Positions 18,252 to 27,255 of a stretch of DNA of 64,000 nt are shown one piece after another (position 1 is the first letter of the stretch; every line of letters starts with the position of its first letter). Both the position numbers and the translations under genes were made by a program. Source of the DNA: Pseudomonas anatoliensis (lineage in GTDB: Bacteria; Pseudomonadota; Gammaproteobacteria; Pseudomonadales; Pseudomonadaceae); the NCBI RefSeq assembly GCF_017976235.1, contig NZ_JACVHC010000004.1, forward strand, positions 170,699-234,698. The letters run 5' to 3'. Under the pieces are notes generated by a model. The model was not told the DNA's origin and ran no database searches. It saw nothing but the letters and a program-made list of their open reading frames with translations.

Positions 18252-19451
18252 ATGTCGTCCTCTATGTCCGAGCCCCAGCGCCCCCTGGCGGTCACGCTGC
18301 AAGTCGTTTCCATCGTCCTCTTCACCTTTATCGGTTATCTGAACATTGGCATTCCGCTCGCAGTGCTGCCGGGCTATGTCCACAGCGATCTGGGTTTTGG
18401 CGCGGTCGTCGCCGGGCTGGTGATCAGCGTGCAATACCTCGCTACCCTGCTCAGCCGCCCGTATGCCGGCAAGATCATCGACAACAAGGGCAGCAAACTG
18501 GCCGTCATGTATGGCCTGGCCGGTTGTGGCCTTAGCGGCGTGTTCATGCTGATTTCCGCGTGGACGCCGAACCTGCCGATGCTCAGCTTGATCAGCCTGT
18601 TGATCGGACGCCTGGTGTTGGGCAGCGCGGAAAGCCTGGTTGGCTCCGGCTCGATTGGCTGGGGCATCGGCCGCGTCGGCGCGGCGAACACCGCCAAAGT
18701 CATCTCGTGGAATGGCATCGCCAGTTACGGTGCCATCGCCATCGGTGCGCCGTTAGGCGTGTGGCTGGTCAGTCGATTGGGCTTGTGGAGCATGGGCGTA
18801 AGCATCATCTTGCTGGCCGCGCTGGGCTTGCTGCTGGCGTGGCCGAAAACCGCCGCCCCGGTGGTGGCCGGTGAGCGCTTGCCGTTCATGCATGTGCTTG
18901 GGCGGGTTTTTCCGCACGGCTGCGGACTGGCACTCGGCTCGATTGGTTTTGGCACCATCGCCACCTTCATCACCCTGTATTACGCCACGCAGCATTGGGA
19001 CAACGCGGTGTTGTGCCTGAGCCTGTTCGGCGCCAGTTTCATCGGCGCGCGGCTATTGTTCGGCAACCTGATCAACCGCCTCGGCGGCTTCCGCGTGGCG
19101 ATTGCCTGTTTGTCGGTAGAAACATTGGGACTGTTGCTGCTGTGGATGGCGCCCGATGCGCATTGGGCATTGGCGGGCGCGGCATTGAGCGGTTTCGGTT
19201 TCTCGCTGGTATTTCCGGCGCTGGGCGTGGAAGCGGTAAATCTGGTACCAGCCTCCAGCCGTGGCGCGGCAGTCGGCGCCTACTCGCTGTTCATCGACTT
19301 GTCGCTGGGGATCACCGGGCCGTTGGCCGGGGCCATTGCTGCCGGATTCGGTTTCGCCTCGATCTTCCTGTTCGCCGCCCTAGCCGCGCTGAGTGGCCTG
19401 GCGCTGAGCGTGTACCTGTACAAGCACACGGCGAAATACCGCGAAGACTAG
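18252..19451 (+). CDS. MFS transporter of the YhhS/YfcJ (UPF0226) group
   Basis: 399 residues from the ATG at 18252 ([17 protein letters not shown]). A TTG further upstream has no support. Twelve hydrophobic segments are visible, with the MFS loop motif after segment 2 reading [19 protein letters not shown]. The N-terminal sequence [18 protein letters not shown] is typical of the YhhS/YfcJ carriers, which are drug/sugar-type proton antiporters of unclear substrate. Its last four bases overlap the convergent arfB gene. Confidence 0.85.
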   Translation: MSSSMSEPQRPLAVTLQVVSIVLFTFIGYLNIGIPLAVLPGYVHSDLGFGAVVAGLVISVQYLATLLSRPYAGKIIDNKGSKLAVMYGLAGCGLSGVFMLISAWTPNLPMLSLISLLIGRLVLGSAESLVGSGSIGWGIGRVGAANTAKVISWNGIASYGAIAIGAPLGVWLVSRLGLWSMGVSIILLAALGLLLAWPKTAAPVVAGERLPFMHVLGRVFPHGCGLALGSIGFGTIATFITLYYATQHWDNAVLCLSLFGASFIGARLLFGNLINRLGGFRVAIACLSVETLGLLLLWMAPDAHWALAGAALSGFGFSLVFPALGVEAVNLVPASSRGAAVGAYSLFIDLSLGITGPLAGAIAAGFGFASIFLFAALAALSGLALSVYLYKHTAKYRED

Positions 19452-19861
19452 AAATCCACCTTGCCGCGCCCGGCCTTGATGCTGCCGCGCTTGGTTTTCG
19501 ATTCGAGCCGGCGCTTCTTTGAACCGAGGGTCGGCTTGGTCGGGCGACGCTTCTTCTCGACTTTGGTGGCGCTGAGGATCAACTCCACCAGACGCTCCAG
19601 CGCATCGGCCCGGTTGGCTTCCTGCGTGCGGTATTGCTGGGCCTTGATGATCAACACGCCGTCGCTGGTGATGCGACTGTCGCGCAGCGCCAGCAACCGT
19701 TCCTTGTAGAACTCGGGCAAGGACGAGGCCGTAATGTCGAAGCGCAAGTGCATGGCACTGGAGACCTTGTTGACGTTCTGCCCACCAGCACCCTGGGCGC
19801 GAATGGCCGTCAATTCGATCTCGGCATCCGGCAGATGCACATTGTTGGAAATCACCAGCAT
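19448..19861 (-). CDS. arfB: Ribosome rescue hydrolase ArfB (YaeJ)
   Basis: 137 residues from [20 protein letters not shown]. ArfB releases peptides from ribosomes stalled without a stop codon. The GGQ catalytic loop is in [14 protein letters not shown] (Gly26-Gly27-Gln28), and the basic C-terminal tail ([20 protein letters not shown]) is the part that enters the empty mRNA channel. The start at 19861 matches E. coli YaeJ in length; an upstream ATG would add 14 residues. Overlaps the convergent MFS gene by four bases. Confidence 0.94.
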   Translation of the reverse strand: MLVISNNVHLPDAEIELTAIRAQGAGGQNVNKVSSAMHLRFDITASSLPEFYKERLLALRDSRITSDGVLIIKAQQYRTQEANRADALERLVELILSATKVEKKRRPTKPTLGSKKRRLESKTKRGSIKAGRGKVDF

Positions 19862-19906
19862 GGAAAAGCGTCCGTATTCAGAGCGTGCAGGATACGCCAT
19901 CAACCC

Positions 19907-19986
19907 TGTAGGAGCTGCCGAAGGCTGCGATCTTTTGATCTTGGTGATTAAAAGCCAAAAGATCGCAGCCTGCGGCAGCTCCTACA
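19907..19986. repeat. REP pair (TGTAGGAGCTGC family)
   Basis: TGTAGGAGCTGCCGAAGGCT and the inverse AGCCTGCGGCAGCTCCTACA around an AT-rich centre, directly upstream of arfB and close to the end of the aroP-like gene. Confidence 0.85.
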
Positions 19987-19995
19987 AAGGCAACA

Positions 19996-20022
19996 AAAAA
20001 CCCGGCACATTGGCCGGGTTTG
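19996..20022 (-). terminator. Rho-independent terminator of the permease gene
   Basis: Stem AACCCGGC / GCCGGGTT; on the minus strand it is followed by TTTTTT, 18 bases after the permease stop codon. Confidence 0.85.
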
Positions 20023-20039
20023 TTGTTTGTGCCGCTTGC

Positions 20040-21461
20040 TTACTTCGCAGCTGAACCCGCCGCGTGCAGCGCCTGCTGCGCGCCACGCTTGTTCTTGATC
20101 ACGTAGCAGACCCACATGAACACGACCCACACCGGAATCGCGTACACCGAGATCTGAATGCCCGGGATCAACAGCATCACGCCGAGAATGAACACCACGA
20201 ACGCCAGGCAAACGTAGTTGCCGTACGGATACCACAGCGCCTTGAACAACGGTGTCTGCTTCGTCTTGTTCATGTGCTGGCGGAACTTGAAGTGCGAGAA
20301 GCTGATCATTGCCCAGTTGATCACCAGGGTCGCCACAACCAGCGACATCAGCAGTTCCAGCGCATGCTGCGGGATCAGGTAGTTGAGCAGCACCGCCACC
20401 AGCGTTACCGCCGCGGAGGCCAGAATCGAACGCACCGGCACGCCGCGCTTGTCGATTTTCGCCAGTGCTTTCGGCGCATCACCCTGCTCGGCCATGCCCA
20501 GGAGCATACGGCTGTTGCAGTAGGTGCCGCTGTTGTATACCGACAGCGCAGCGGTCAGCACCACGAAGTTGAGGATGTGCGCGGCGGTGTTGCTGCCGAG
20601 CATCGAGAACACCTGCACGAACGGGCTGCCGCTGTAGGAATCGCCGGAAGCGTTGAGGGTTGCCAGCAGACTGTCCCATGGGGTCAGCGACAGTAGGATC
20701 ACCAGGGCGCCGATGTAGAAAATCAGGATCCGGTAGATCACCTGATTGATCGCTTTCGGGATCACGGTTTTCGGCTTGTCGGCCTCGGCCGCGGTGAAAC
20801 CGAGCATTTCCAGGCCGCCGAACGAGAACATGATAATCGCCATGGCCATCACCAGACCGCTGACGCCGTTGGGGAAGAAACCACCGTGCGACCACAGGTT
20901 GCTGACCGAGGCTTGCGGGCCACCGTTGCCGCTGACCAGCAGGTAACTGCCGAGGGCTATCATGCCGACAATCGCCACGACCTTGATGATCGCGAACCAG
21001 AATTCGGCTTCACCGAAGACTTTGACGTTGGCCAGGTTGATCAGGTTGATCAGCACGAAGAAACCGGCAGCGGACACCCAGGTCGGGATATCCGGCGCCC
21101 AGTAGTGGATGTACTTGCCGACCGCGGTCAGCTCCGACATGCCCACCAGAATGTACAGAATCCAGCAGTTCCAACCCGACAGGAAACCGGCGAAGCCGCC
21201 CCAGTACTTGTGTGCGAAATGGCTGAAGGAACCGGCCACCGGCTCTTCGACGATCATCTCGCCCAACTGGCGCATGATCATGAAGGCGATGAAGCCGCAG
21301 ATGGCGTAGCCGAGGATCATCGACGGGCCGGCGGATTTCAGGACCCCGGCCGAGCCGAGGAACAATCCGGTACCGATCGCGCCACCGAGGGCGATCAGTT
21401 GAATATGTCGATTTTTCAGGCCGCGTTTCAGCTCGCCTGATTGCGAGGGTTGTCCACTCAT
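20040..21461 (-). CDS. aroP: Amino acid permease, AroP-type (APC family)
   Basis: 473 residues from MSGQPSQSGELKRGLKNRHI. The family signature KNRHIQLIALGGAIGTGLFLG opens the first of twelve membrane segments, followed by GPSMILGYAICGFIAFMIMR and GMSELTAVGKYIHYW. These match AroP/PheP/proline-specific permeases that import amino acids with protons across the inner membrane. The nearby phh locus makes aromatic amino acids a reasonable substrate, but the sequence alone does not separate AroP from ProY-like permeases. A terminator follows the gene. Confidence 0.8.
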   Translation of the reverse strand: MSGQPSQSGELKRGLKNRHIQLIALGGAIGTGLFLGSAGVLKSAGPSMILGYAICGFIAFMIMRQLGEMIVEEPVAGSFSHFAHKYWGGFAGFLSGWNCWILYILVGMSELTAVGKYIHYWAPDIPTWVSAAGFFVLINLINLANVKVFGEAEFWFAIIKVVAIVGMIALGSYLLVSGNGGPQASVSNLWSHGGFFPNGVSGLVMAMAIIMFSFGGLEMLGFTAAEADKPKTVIPKAINQVIYRILIFYIGALVILLSLTPWDSLLATLNASGDSYSGSPFVQVFSMLGSNTAAHILNFVVLTAALSVYNSGTYCNSRMLLGMAEQGDAPKALAKIDKRGVPVRSILASAAVTLVAVLLNYLIPQHALELLMSLVVATLVINWAMISFSHFKFRQHMNKTKQTPLFKALWYPYGNYVCLAFVVFILGVMLLIPGIQISVYAIPVWVVFMWVCYVIKNKRGAQQALHAAGSAAK

Positions 21462-21752
21462 GAAAAAGGTCTCACGCAAGGTTTGATGATGTTCAGTAGA
21501 CGTTGCTGCAAGGTTGCGATTTCAGGCAGCCCCGATCAAACCCCAGCGCAGGCACCAGGAGTTCAGCTTTTTTACAACGGTCATGCGTCACCTGTTTGTT
21601 TTTATCTGTGACGAAATCGAACCCGACACGCTTGTGGCGCGGCGGAGTGAACAAGGCGGATAGCCTTGAGATTCATGCGATTACGCAGAGGGTCACAGTT
21701 AAAACGCGGCGCATTGTACACCGCTAACCCCCTGCCGCCAGACCCCGCTGGA

Positions 21753-21899
21753 TCAGCGTGTCGGTTGCCGGGATTGCGTGTGTCCGCCTCGAGACGCTCG
21801 AGCGGCTGCAAAAATTGAGTCAGGCCTTTGCGGGCCATCGACGGGAACGGTGGAAAAATCGTCCCACGGTGAGAAGTGGAAATCAGTCACGGCGTTCAT
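21753..21899 (-). CDS. Possible small protein, 48 residues
   Basis: An ATG at 21899 has a very strong ribosome site (AAGGAGG, six bases upstream) and opens a frame MNAVTDFHFSPWDDFSTVPV ending in a basic tail. The length is 48 residues, below many gene-finder limits. No motif is recognised. It could be a leader peptide, a small protein, or the remnant start of a lost gene; codon use in the second half is poor. Confidence 0.4.
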   Translation of the reverse strand: MNAVTDFHFSPWDDFSTVPVDGPQRPDSIFAAARASRGGHTQSRQPTR

Positions 21900-22354
21900 T
21901 GCGCCTCCTTCTTGTTATGCACCTGCACGGCAGGCATGAGGCGCATCTCACCCTTCAAACGCCTCTGAAACAAGCGCGCCAGAGCCTTGCGCAGCCCGCG
22001 ACCGATGGGGTTTCGGCAGGTTTTCCTTACAGCCTTGATAACAGCCTCCTTTCACTGGGCTTTATCGCTGTTTTCGTAAACATTTATTTACAGTCCGTAA
22101 CGAAGAGTTTCCATTTCAGAAATTTCTGTCAGACGTCTGCAAATTGACGGTCGCTAGCTTGCTAACGAATCCGTTGCCTTAGTTTTTTGTTTTTAAATAA
22201 GAAAACCGCTGTCAAAAAACAGAATAAAAAGTCTATTTAAAAATTAAATGAATGATTTTTTGCATTATAAAAATCCCTGAACTAGGTTCTTCACGTCTTG
22301 CCGGCCAACTCGACCGGCCAGTCACAACCGTGAAAGTCATCTAGGAGATCGACC
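21900..22354. other. AT-rich intergenic region ahead of the small peptide gene
   Basis: No convincing gene on either strand. From about 22140 to 22290 the base composition falls far below the surroundings, with long A and T runs. A TATAAA at 22266-22271 could be a -10 box for the peptide gene. A short inverted repeat (GCCGG / CCGGC) lies near 22299-22318 in what would be the leader RNA. Confidence 0.4.
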
Positions 22355-22492
22355 ATGCAAGCATTGGAAAAAGACTTGGATAGCGAACTGCAACTGGACG
22401 AATGGTTTGAAGCACCGACCCACGAGGCCGCCGTAGAAATGATGCAAGCCGACGCGGTCGTTCCGTTCGGCACGGCGATGTGGCCTCTGTAA
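22355..22492 (+). CDS. Small acidic peptide, 45 residues, possible precursor peptide
   Basis: ATG behind TAGGAGATCGACC (good ribosome site). The peptide begins MQALEKDLDSELQLDEWFEA and ends in the very different, mostly hydrophobic tail VVPFGTAMWPL. The acidic leader-like part with a short aromatic/proline tail resembles precursor peptides of ribosomal natural products in layout, but it matches no family I know. It has no signal peptide. A metalloenzyme gene of the M29/NicX type follows 72 bases later on the same strand, so the two are probably one operon. Confidence 0.7.
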   Translation: MQALEKDLDSELQLDEWFEAPTHEAAVEMMQADAVVPFGTAMWPL

Positions 22493-22564
22493 AGACATCA
22501 CCGGGCAGGCACGATCCGGCCGGTCGTGCCTGCCACTTTCTTCACGGTCAGTCAGGGAGGACTC

Positions 22565-23530
22565 ATGGATAAGCCCCGCGCGATCTCGCATTTCCTTTAC
22601 TACCTCGAACATCATCCAGCCCTCGCCGGCCTCGACTCGGCGAAGGTATTGCTCGGCCACACCGCTGATTACGAAGCCCTGACCGGCGCGATCGCCGAAC
22701 AGGCCGGCGATCATCCGCGTTTCAGCTTCAGCGCCCGGCGACTGGACCTGGAGAGCACCGCAGCGCTGACTTCGGCGATTACCGACAGCGATCTGTACAT
22801 TTTCTTCTACGACTCTTCCACCCTGCCCAACCCGCGCCCCGACGGCCCGGAGTTTGTCCGCGCGCTGCAAGCGGTCATGGCGCAAAACTGGAAGAAGTCG
22901 CTGCTGTTCAAGGATTACGGCGATTATTTTTACGATACGTTCAGCGTTACCCCGCAACGCATCGCGGGCCTGAACAGCCATTTGATCCAGCGCATGTCGC
23001 ATGCCACCACGCTGAGCTTTACCGATGACCACGGCTCACGGTTTGAAGCGCCGCTGAGCAGCATCAAGAAGTGGACCGACATCAACGGCGTCGGCAACTT
23101 CGACCTGGCCCCCGGTGAAATCGCCACCCACAGCGAAGAAATCAACGGCCACGTGAAATTCAAGGGCACCTTCCTCAGCACCATTCCGTTTGCGCGCAAG
23201 TACGGCGTGCTGGAGTCGCCGCTGGAACTGTGGATCGAAAACTCGACCATCAGCCGCATCGCCACGGATGTGCCGGGCCTGGAGCATGACTTCAACAAAT
23301 ACCTGGATGCGAATCCGTCGAACCGGCGCATCGAGGAACTGGGGATTGGCACCAACGAAGGCGTGAAAGACCTGTATGCGCGCAACGCCGGGTTCGAGGA
23401 ACGCCATTGTGGCTTGCATCTGGGGCTCGGTGGCGGGGCCAAGGGCAGCCATCACCTGGACCTGATCTTCTCCGGAGGTGTGTTGGCGCTGGATGACAAG
23501 CCGGTGTTTGATGGGCGGTTTGTGTTCTGA
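22565..23530 (+). CDS. M29 aminopeptidase / NicX-like metalloenzyme
   Basis: 321 residues from the ATG at 22565, which has a strong ribosome site (GGGAGGACTC). The second half carries the pattern of the aminopeptidase T (M29) superfamily: NFDLAPGEIATHSEEINGHV (Glu185), EELGIGTNEG (Glu265), HLGLGGG (His285) and SHHLDLIF (His296/His297, Asp299). The same fold includes NicX, the iron-dependent 2,5-dihydroxypyridine dioxygenase, which has similar length; true M29 peptidases are near 410. So it may be a peptidase or an oxygenase. The upstream 45-residue peptide is a candidate substrate source. A REP pair follows. Confidence 0.75.
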   Translation: MDKPRAISHFLYYLEHHPALAGLDSAKVLLGHTADYEALTGAIAEQAGDHPRFSFSARRLDLESTAALTSAITDSDLYIFFYDSSTLPNPRPDGPEFVRALQAVMAQNWKKSLLFKDYGDYFYDTFSVTPQRIAGLNSHLIQRMSHATTLSFTDDHGSRFEAPLSSIKKWTDINGVGNFDLAPGEIATHSEEINGHVKFKGTFLSTIPFARKYGVLESPLELWIENSTISRIATDVPGLEHDFNKYLDANPSNRRIEELGIGTNEGVKDLYARNAGFEERHCGLHLGLGGGAKGSHHLDLIFSGGVLALDDKPVFDGRFVF

Positions 23531-23560
23531 TCCTGGAAATCATCGGGCTGCATTGGCCTA

Positions 23561-23652
23561 ATCGCTGGCAAGCCAGCTCCCACAGGGATCTGCGGTGTTA
23601 ACAGGATTTATGCAACGCAACAAAAACCTGTGGGAGCTGGCTTGCCAGCGAT
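23561..23652. repeat. REP pair (TGGGAGCTGGCTTGCCAGCGAT family)
   Basis: ATCGCTGGCAAGCCAGCTCC at the left and GGAGCTGGCTTGCCAGCGAT at the right, separated by about 50 bases. Different REP family from the others in the window. Confidence 0.85.
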
Positions 23653-23693
23653 GAGGCCCTCAAAAGCACCACATACCTTTCGCCAGACGAAAA

Positions 23694-23720
23694 AAAACGC
23701 CAACCCTGCGGTTGGCGTTT
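23694..23720 (-). terminator. Rho-independent terminator of rluB
   Basis: AAACGCCAACC / GGTTGGCGTTT stem with a short loop, followed on the minus strand by a T run, about 42 bases after the rluB stop. Confidence 0.85.
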
Positions 23721-23762
23721 CTGCTTCAGCTTGAAGCTTGTCGCTAGAAACTCACAGCTGCC

Positions 23763-24980
23763 TTATTCCGGTTTCTTGCGACCGAAACCCGGACGCTGGC
23801 CGGAACCGGCCGGTGCGCCGCGACGCTTGCCCGATGGCTTGTCGTCGGCCAGTTTGATCCCCGGACGCTTCGGTGCAGGCTTGGCCGGACGCTTGTTGGT
23901 GGTGTCCGCTGGACGATCCGCCACTGGCGTGCCACGACCGGCAGGTGCACCACGTTCGCCACGCTCGGTGCGACCGTTGGCCGGACGCGGAGCGCGCTCG
24001 CCGTCACGGGCAACCGGCTTGCGGGCCGGACGCTCGCCTTCGATGTGCGGCTCGCGCGATGGACGTGGGCCGGTCGGAGCGCCAGCGGCTGGACGCAGCG
24101 TACGCACGCGCTCGGTCTTGCCCATCGGGCGCGACGATTTGCGCTGCAGACGCTCAAGCTTGTCTTTGCTCTTGGCGTTCAGTTGCGGCATCGCAACCGG
24201 TGTCAGACCCACTTCAGCACTCAGAATGTCGACTTCGTACTGGCTCATTTCGCGCCAGCGGCCCATCGGCAGATCGGAGTTGAGGAACACCGGACCGAAA
24301 CGCACGCGCTTCAGACGGCTGACCACCAGGCCCTGGGATTCCCACAGACGACGAACCTCACGGTTACGACCTTCCATCACCACGCAGTGATACCAGTGGT
24401 TGAAGCCTTCGCCACCCGGCGCCTGCTTGATGTCGGTGAACCTGGCCGGGCCGTCTTCCAGCACCACGCCTGCCTTCAGACGTTCGATCATTTCGTCATC
24501 GACTTCACCGCGTACACGCACGGCGTACTCGCGATCCATCTCGTAGGACGGGTGCATCAGACGGTTGGCAAGCTCACCATCAGTGGTGAACATCAGCAAA
24601 CCGGTGGTGTTGATGTCGAGACGACCGATGTTGATCCAGCGCCCTTCTTTCGGACGCGGCAGCTTGTCGAACACGGTCGGACGGCCTTCCGGGTCGTCAC
24701 GGGTGCAGATCTCGCCATCGGGTTTGTTGTACATGATCACGCGGCGTACCGATTCGGCAGCTTCTTCACGCTTGATCACTTTGCCATCAATGGTGATGGC
24801 GTCGAGAATGTCGACGCGCAGACCGAGGGTGGCGTCTTTGCCATTGACCTTGATCCGGCCCTGGGTGATCCAGGCTTCCACGTCACGGCGCGAGCCGACG
24901 CCGATACGGGCGAGGACTTTCTGCAGTTTTTCGCCTGCTGGGCCGATTTCCTGGTCGTCTTTCTGATTGATGTCACTCAT
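23763..24980 (-). CDS. rluB: 23S rRNA pseudouridine synthase RluB
   Basis: 405 residues from ATG at 24980 (ribosome site GGGAGGTG); the open frame reaches further upstream but without support. N-terminal S4 RNA-binding domain (GEKLQKVLARIGVGSRRDVE), then the RsuA-family catalytic domain with the aspartate in GRLDINTTGLLMFT and the segment RNREVRRLWESQGLVVSRLK. The C-terminal 130 residues are a basic, Arg/Pro/Gly-rich tail (many PARKP, GERAPRPANG-like pieces), probably disordered and RNA-binding. RluB modifies U2605 of 23S rRNA. Confidence 0.94.
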   Translation of the reverse strand: MSDINQKDDQEIGPAGEKLQKVLARIGVGSRRDVEAWITQGRIKVNGKDATLGLRVDILDAITIDGKVIKREEAAESVRRVIMYNKPDGEICTRDDPEGRPTVFDKLPRPKEGRWINIGRLDINTTGLLMFTTDGELANRLMHPSYEMDREYAVRVRGEVDDEMIERLKAGVVLEDGPARFTDIKQAPGGEGFNHWYHCVVMEGRNREVRRLWESQGLVVSRLKRVRFGPVFLNSDLPMGRWREMSQYEVDILSAEVGLTPVAMPQLNAKSKDKLERLQRKSSRPMGKTERVRTLRPAAGAPTGPRPSREPHIEGERPARKPVARDGERAPRPANGRTERGERGAPAGRGTPVADRPADTTNKRPAKPAPKRPGIKLADDKPSGKRRGAPAGSGQRPGFGRKKPE

Positions 24981-25134
24981 CTGGGCACCTCCCGGTGTGG
25001 TCTGTTCAGCCGTCCTGAGCTGGGCGTCTGAAGCATAAAAATCTGGGTTCTCCACCGAAGGGATCGGCGAAGGGTCGCGAATCATACGCGGATGTGCGGC
25101 ATCGCGCATCAGAGACTAGTCGATCAGACCAAGG

Positions 25135-25326
25135 TTATTTCTTTTTCCGCCGACCGGCGCCACCGAGTTTGATCAGGCGCAACGCGGCTTCGGCCAGTAC
25201 GGTGCGCTTGTCGTCCTTGTCGAGTTTCTTCCAGGCCTTGATTTCGCGCTTGCTGCGCCCACAACCGAGGCAGATGTCGTCGGTGAATTTGCAGAGGCTG
25301 ATGCAGGGGTCTTTGGTTGAGCTCAT
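25135..25326 (-). CDS. DUF1289 family protein
   Basis: 63 residues, MSSTKDPCISLCKFTDDICL followed by GCGRSKREIKAWKKLD. The Cys pattern C-x3-C-x7-C-x2-C is the DUF1289 signature (a probable small metal-binding protein, function not known). The C-terminus is basic (GAGRRKKK). It lies between rluB and a REP pair. Confidence 0.85.
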   Translation of the reverse strand: MSSTKDPCISLCKFTDDICLGCGRSKREIKAWKKLDKDDKRTVLAEAALRLIKLGGAGRRKKK

Positions 25327-25342
25327 CAGGGCACCGTTGAAA

Positions 25343-25422
25343 GATCAAAAGATCGCAGCCTTCGGCAGCTCCTACATTGGAATGCGTAACCCTGTAGGAG
25401 CTGCCGCAGGCTGCGATCTTTT
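25343..25422. repeat. REP pair (TGTAGGAGCTGC family), arms converging
   Basis: GATCAAAAGATCGCAGCC at the left and GGCTGCGATCTTTT at the right, joined by TCCTACA...TGTAGGA around a 15-base centre; same inward orientation as the copies at 12976 and 37913. It lies just after the scpB stop. Confidence 0.85.
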
Positions 25423-25432
25423 CAGATTCACC

Positions 25433-26422
25433 TCAGTCCTCGAACTCGCGGCGTTCGGCCTCGATGGCTTGGGCCAGGGCGCGGGCTTCGGCTTCTTCTT
25501 CGCTGAGTTCCGGTTCGGGTTCTGGCGCGGACTGTTCCAGAGCCGCCACGGCAGCGAGCAGTTTTTCCCGTGCTTCGGCTACTCCCAGAATGTCCTCTTC
25601 AGGTTCGGCTTGCGGCTCTTCTTCGAGTTCAACTTCAATCGTCGGCTCGGCGATCTCGGGCTCGATCTGGGTTTCTGCATCGGTTGACGGTGCTTCGACA
25701 TCGGCGCCATCGCGCAACAAATCGTCGAAGTCGGTCTTGATCCCCTCCTCCATGCTGTCCAGCTCCAGCAACAGCGTATGGAAACTGGTCTCCTCTTTCT
25801 CTTCCTCCGGCTCGGCGCTGGCGTCGGCCAGTTCCTGCAAGCCTTGCGGCACCGGGGCATCGTCGAAATCGAGGATCGGGTCGGCTTCCATCTCGCGCAA
25901 TTCGGCCAGCGGTGGCAGGTCTTCCAGATTTTTCAGGTTGAAGTGATCGAGAAAACCCTTGGTGGTGGCGAACATCGCCGGTTTGCCGGGCACGTCGCGG
26001 TAGCCGACGACGCGGATCCACTCGCGTTCAAGCAGGGTTTTGACGATGTTGCTGTTGACCGCCACGCCCCGTACATCTTCGATCTCGCCACGGGTGATCG
26101 GCTGGCGATAGGCAATCAACGCGATGGTTTCCAGCAAGGCCCGGGAATAACGCTGCGGCCGCTCTTCCCACAGGCGCCCTACCCACGGCGAAAACTTCTC
26201 GCGAATCTGCAAACGATAGCCGGACGAGACCTCTTTGAGTTCGAACGCCCGGCCCTCGCAGGACTTGCCCAGCAAGGTCAGGGCTTTCTTGAAGACTGCC
26301 GGTTCAGGTCGTTCGCCTTCTTCGAACAGTTCAAAAAGGCGCTCAAGGGATTGCGGCTTTCCCGAGGCCAACAGAAAGGCTTCAAGCAGGGGCGCCAGCT
26401 CGCGGGGTTCAGTCAGGTTCAT
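25433..26422 (-). CDS. scpB: Segregation and condensation protein ScpB
   Basis: 329 residues. ScpB is the winged-helix dimer partner that binds ScpA in the SMC condensin. Residues 1-190 hold the two winged-helix domains (EAFLLASGKPQSLERLFELF, YSRALLETIALIAYRQPITR, EIEDVRGVAVNSNIVKTLLE, YATTKGFLDHFNLKNL-like region). The C-terminal 140 residues are a very acidic low-complexity tail (SAEPEEEKEETS, EPEEDILGVAEA), longer than in short ScpB proteins (about 190-200) but common in pseudomonads. It follows scpA by 11 bases. Confidence 0.93.
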   Translation of the reverse strand: MNLTEPRELAPLLEAFLLASGKPQSLERLFELFEEGERPEPAVFKKALTLLGKSCEGRAFELKEVSSGYRLQIREKFSPWVGRLWEERPQRYSRALLETIALIAYRQPITRGEIEDVRGVAVNSNIVKTLLEREWIRVVGYRDVPGKPAMFATTKGFLDHFNLKNLEDLPPLAELREMEADPILDFDDAPVPQGLQELADASAEPEEEKEETSFHTLLLELDSMEEGIKTDFDDLLRDGADVEAPSTDAETQIEPEIAEPTIEVELEEEPQAEPEEDILGVAEAREKLLAAVAALEQSAPEPEPELSEEEAEARALAQAIEAERREFED

Positions 26423-26433
26423 GTTTCGACTCG

Positions 26434-27255
26434 TTATTCGGCTCGGGCTCGCACGTGGATCGCGGCGAACGGCTCATTCTGCACCAGCTCGACCAAGGAT
26501 TCCTTGACCAGTTCAAGGATCGCCATAAAGGTCACCACCACACCCAGGCGACCTTCTTCGGCGGTAAACAGCTCGACGAACGGCACAAAACCGCCGCCCT
26601 TGAGCCGCTCCAGCACATCGCTCATGCGTTCGCGGGTGGACAGCGCTTCACGGCTGACCTGATGGCTTTCAAACATGTCGCCACGGCGCAGCACTTCGGC
26701 CATGCACATCAAAATCTCTTCCAGCGCCACGTCGGGCAACAGCTTGCGCGCCCGGGCTTCGGGGGCGTCGAGCTTGGGCACGACCACATCACGGCCAACC
26801 CGGCTCAAGCCGTCGATGCCTTCAGCAGCAGCCTTGAAACGCTCGTACTCCTGCAGGCGACGGATCAGTTCGGCGCGCGGGTCGTCCTCTTCCGCCTCGA
26901 CGGTTTCGGCCCGTGGCAGAAGCATGCGCGATTTGATCTCGGCGAGCATCGCGGCCATCACCAGATACTCGGCGGCCAGCTCCAGACGCACCGACTGCAT
27001 CAACTCGACGTAGCCCATGTACTGGCGAGTGATTTCCGCCACCGGGATGTCGAGGATGTTGATGTTCTGTTTGCGGATCAGGTACAGCAGCAGGTCGAGC
27101 GGGCCTTCAAAGGCCTCAAGAAAGACTTCCAGCGCATCCGGCGGAATGTACAGGTCCAGCGGCATTTCCATGACCGCCTGGCCATAGACCATGGCGAACG
27201 GCAGCTCCTGCTGCGCGCCGGCCTGGGGATCGGCAACGGTTTCCACTGCGGACAT
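26434..27255 (-). CDS. scpA: Segregation and condensation protein ScpA
   Basis: 273 residues. ScpA is the kleisin that bridges SMC heads in the condensin complex. The N-terminal kleisin segment FEGPLDLLLYLIRKQNINIL with DIPVAEITRQYMGYVELMQ is diagnostic; the C-terminal winged-helix part ends VELVQNEPFAAIHVRARAE. The start codon directly follows the TGA of the YciO gene, and scpB follows by 11 bases, so these three genes are probably one operon. Confidence 0.95.
   Translation of the reverse strand: MSAVETVADPQAGAQQELPFAMVYGQAVMEMPLDLYIPPDALEVFLEAFEGPLDLLLYLIRKQNINILDIPVAEITRQYMGYVELMQSVRLELAAEYLVMAAMLAEIKSRMLLPRAETVEAEEDDPRAELIRRLQEYERFKAAAEGIDGLSRVGRDVVVPKLDAPEARARKLLPDVALEEILMCMAEVLRRGDMFESHQVSREALSTRERMSDVLERLKGGGFVPFVELFTAEEGRLGVVVTFMAILELVKESLVELVQNEPFAAIHVRARAE

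Noticed and set aside
21758..22147. 129-codon frame on the plus strand
   Set aside because: No ribosome site and no recognisable sequence; it lies opposite the better-supported small frame at 21753-21899.
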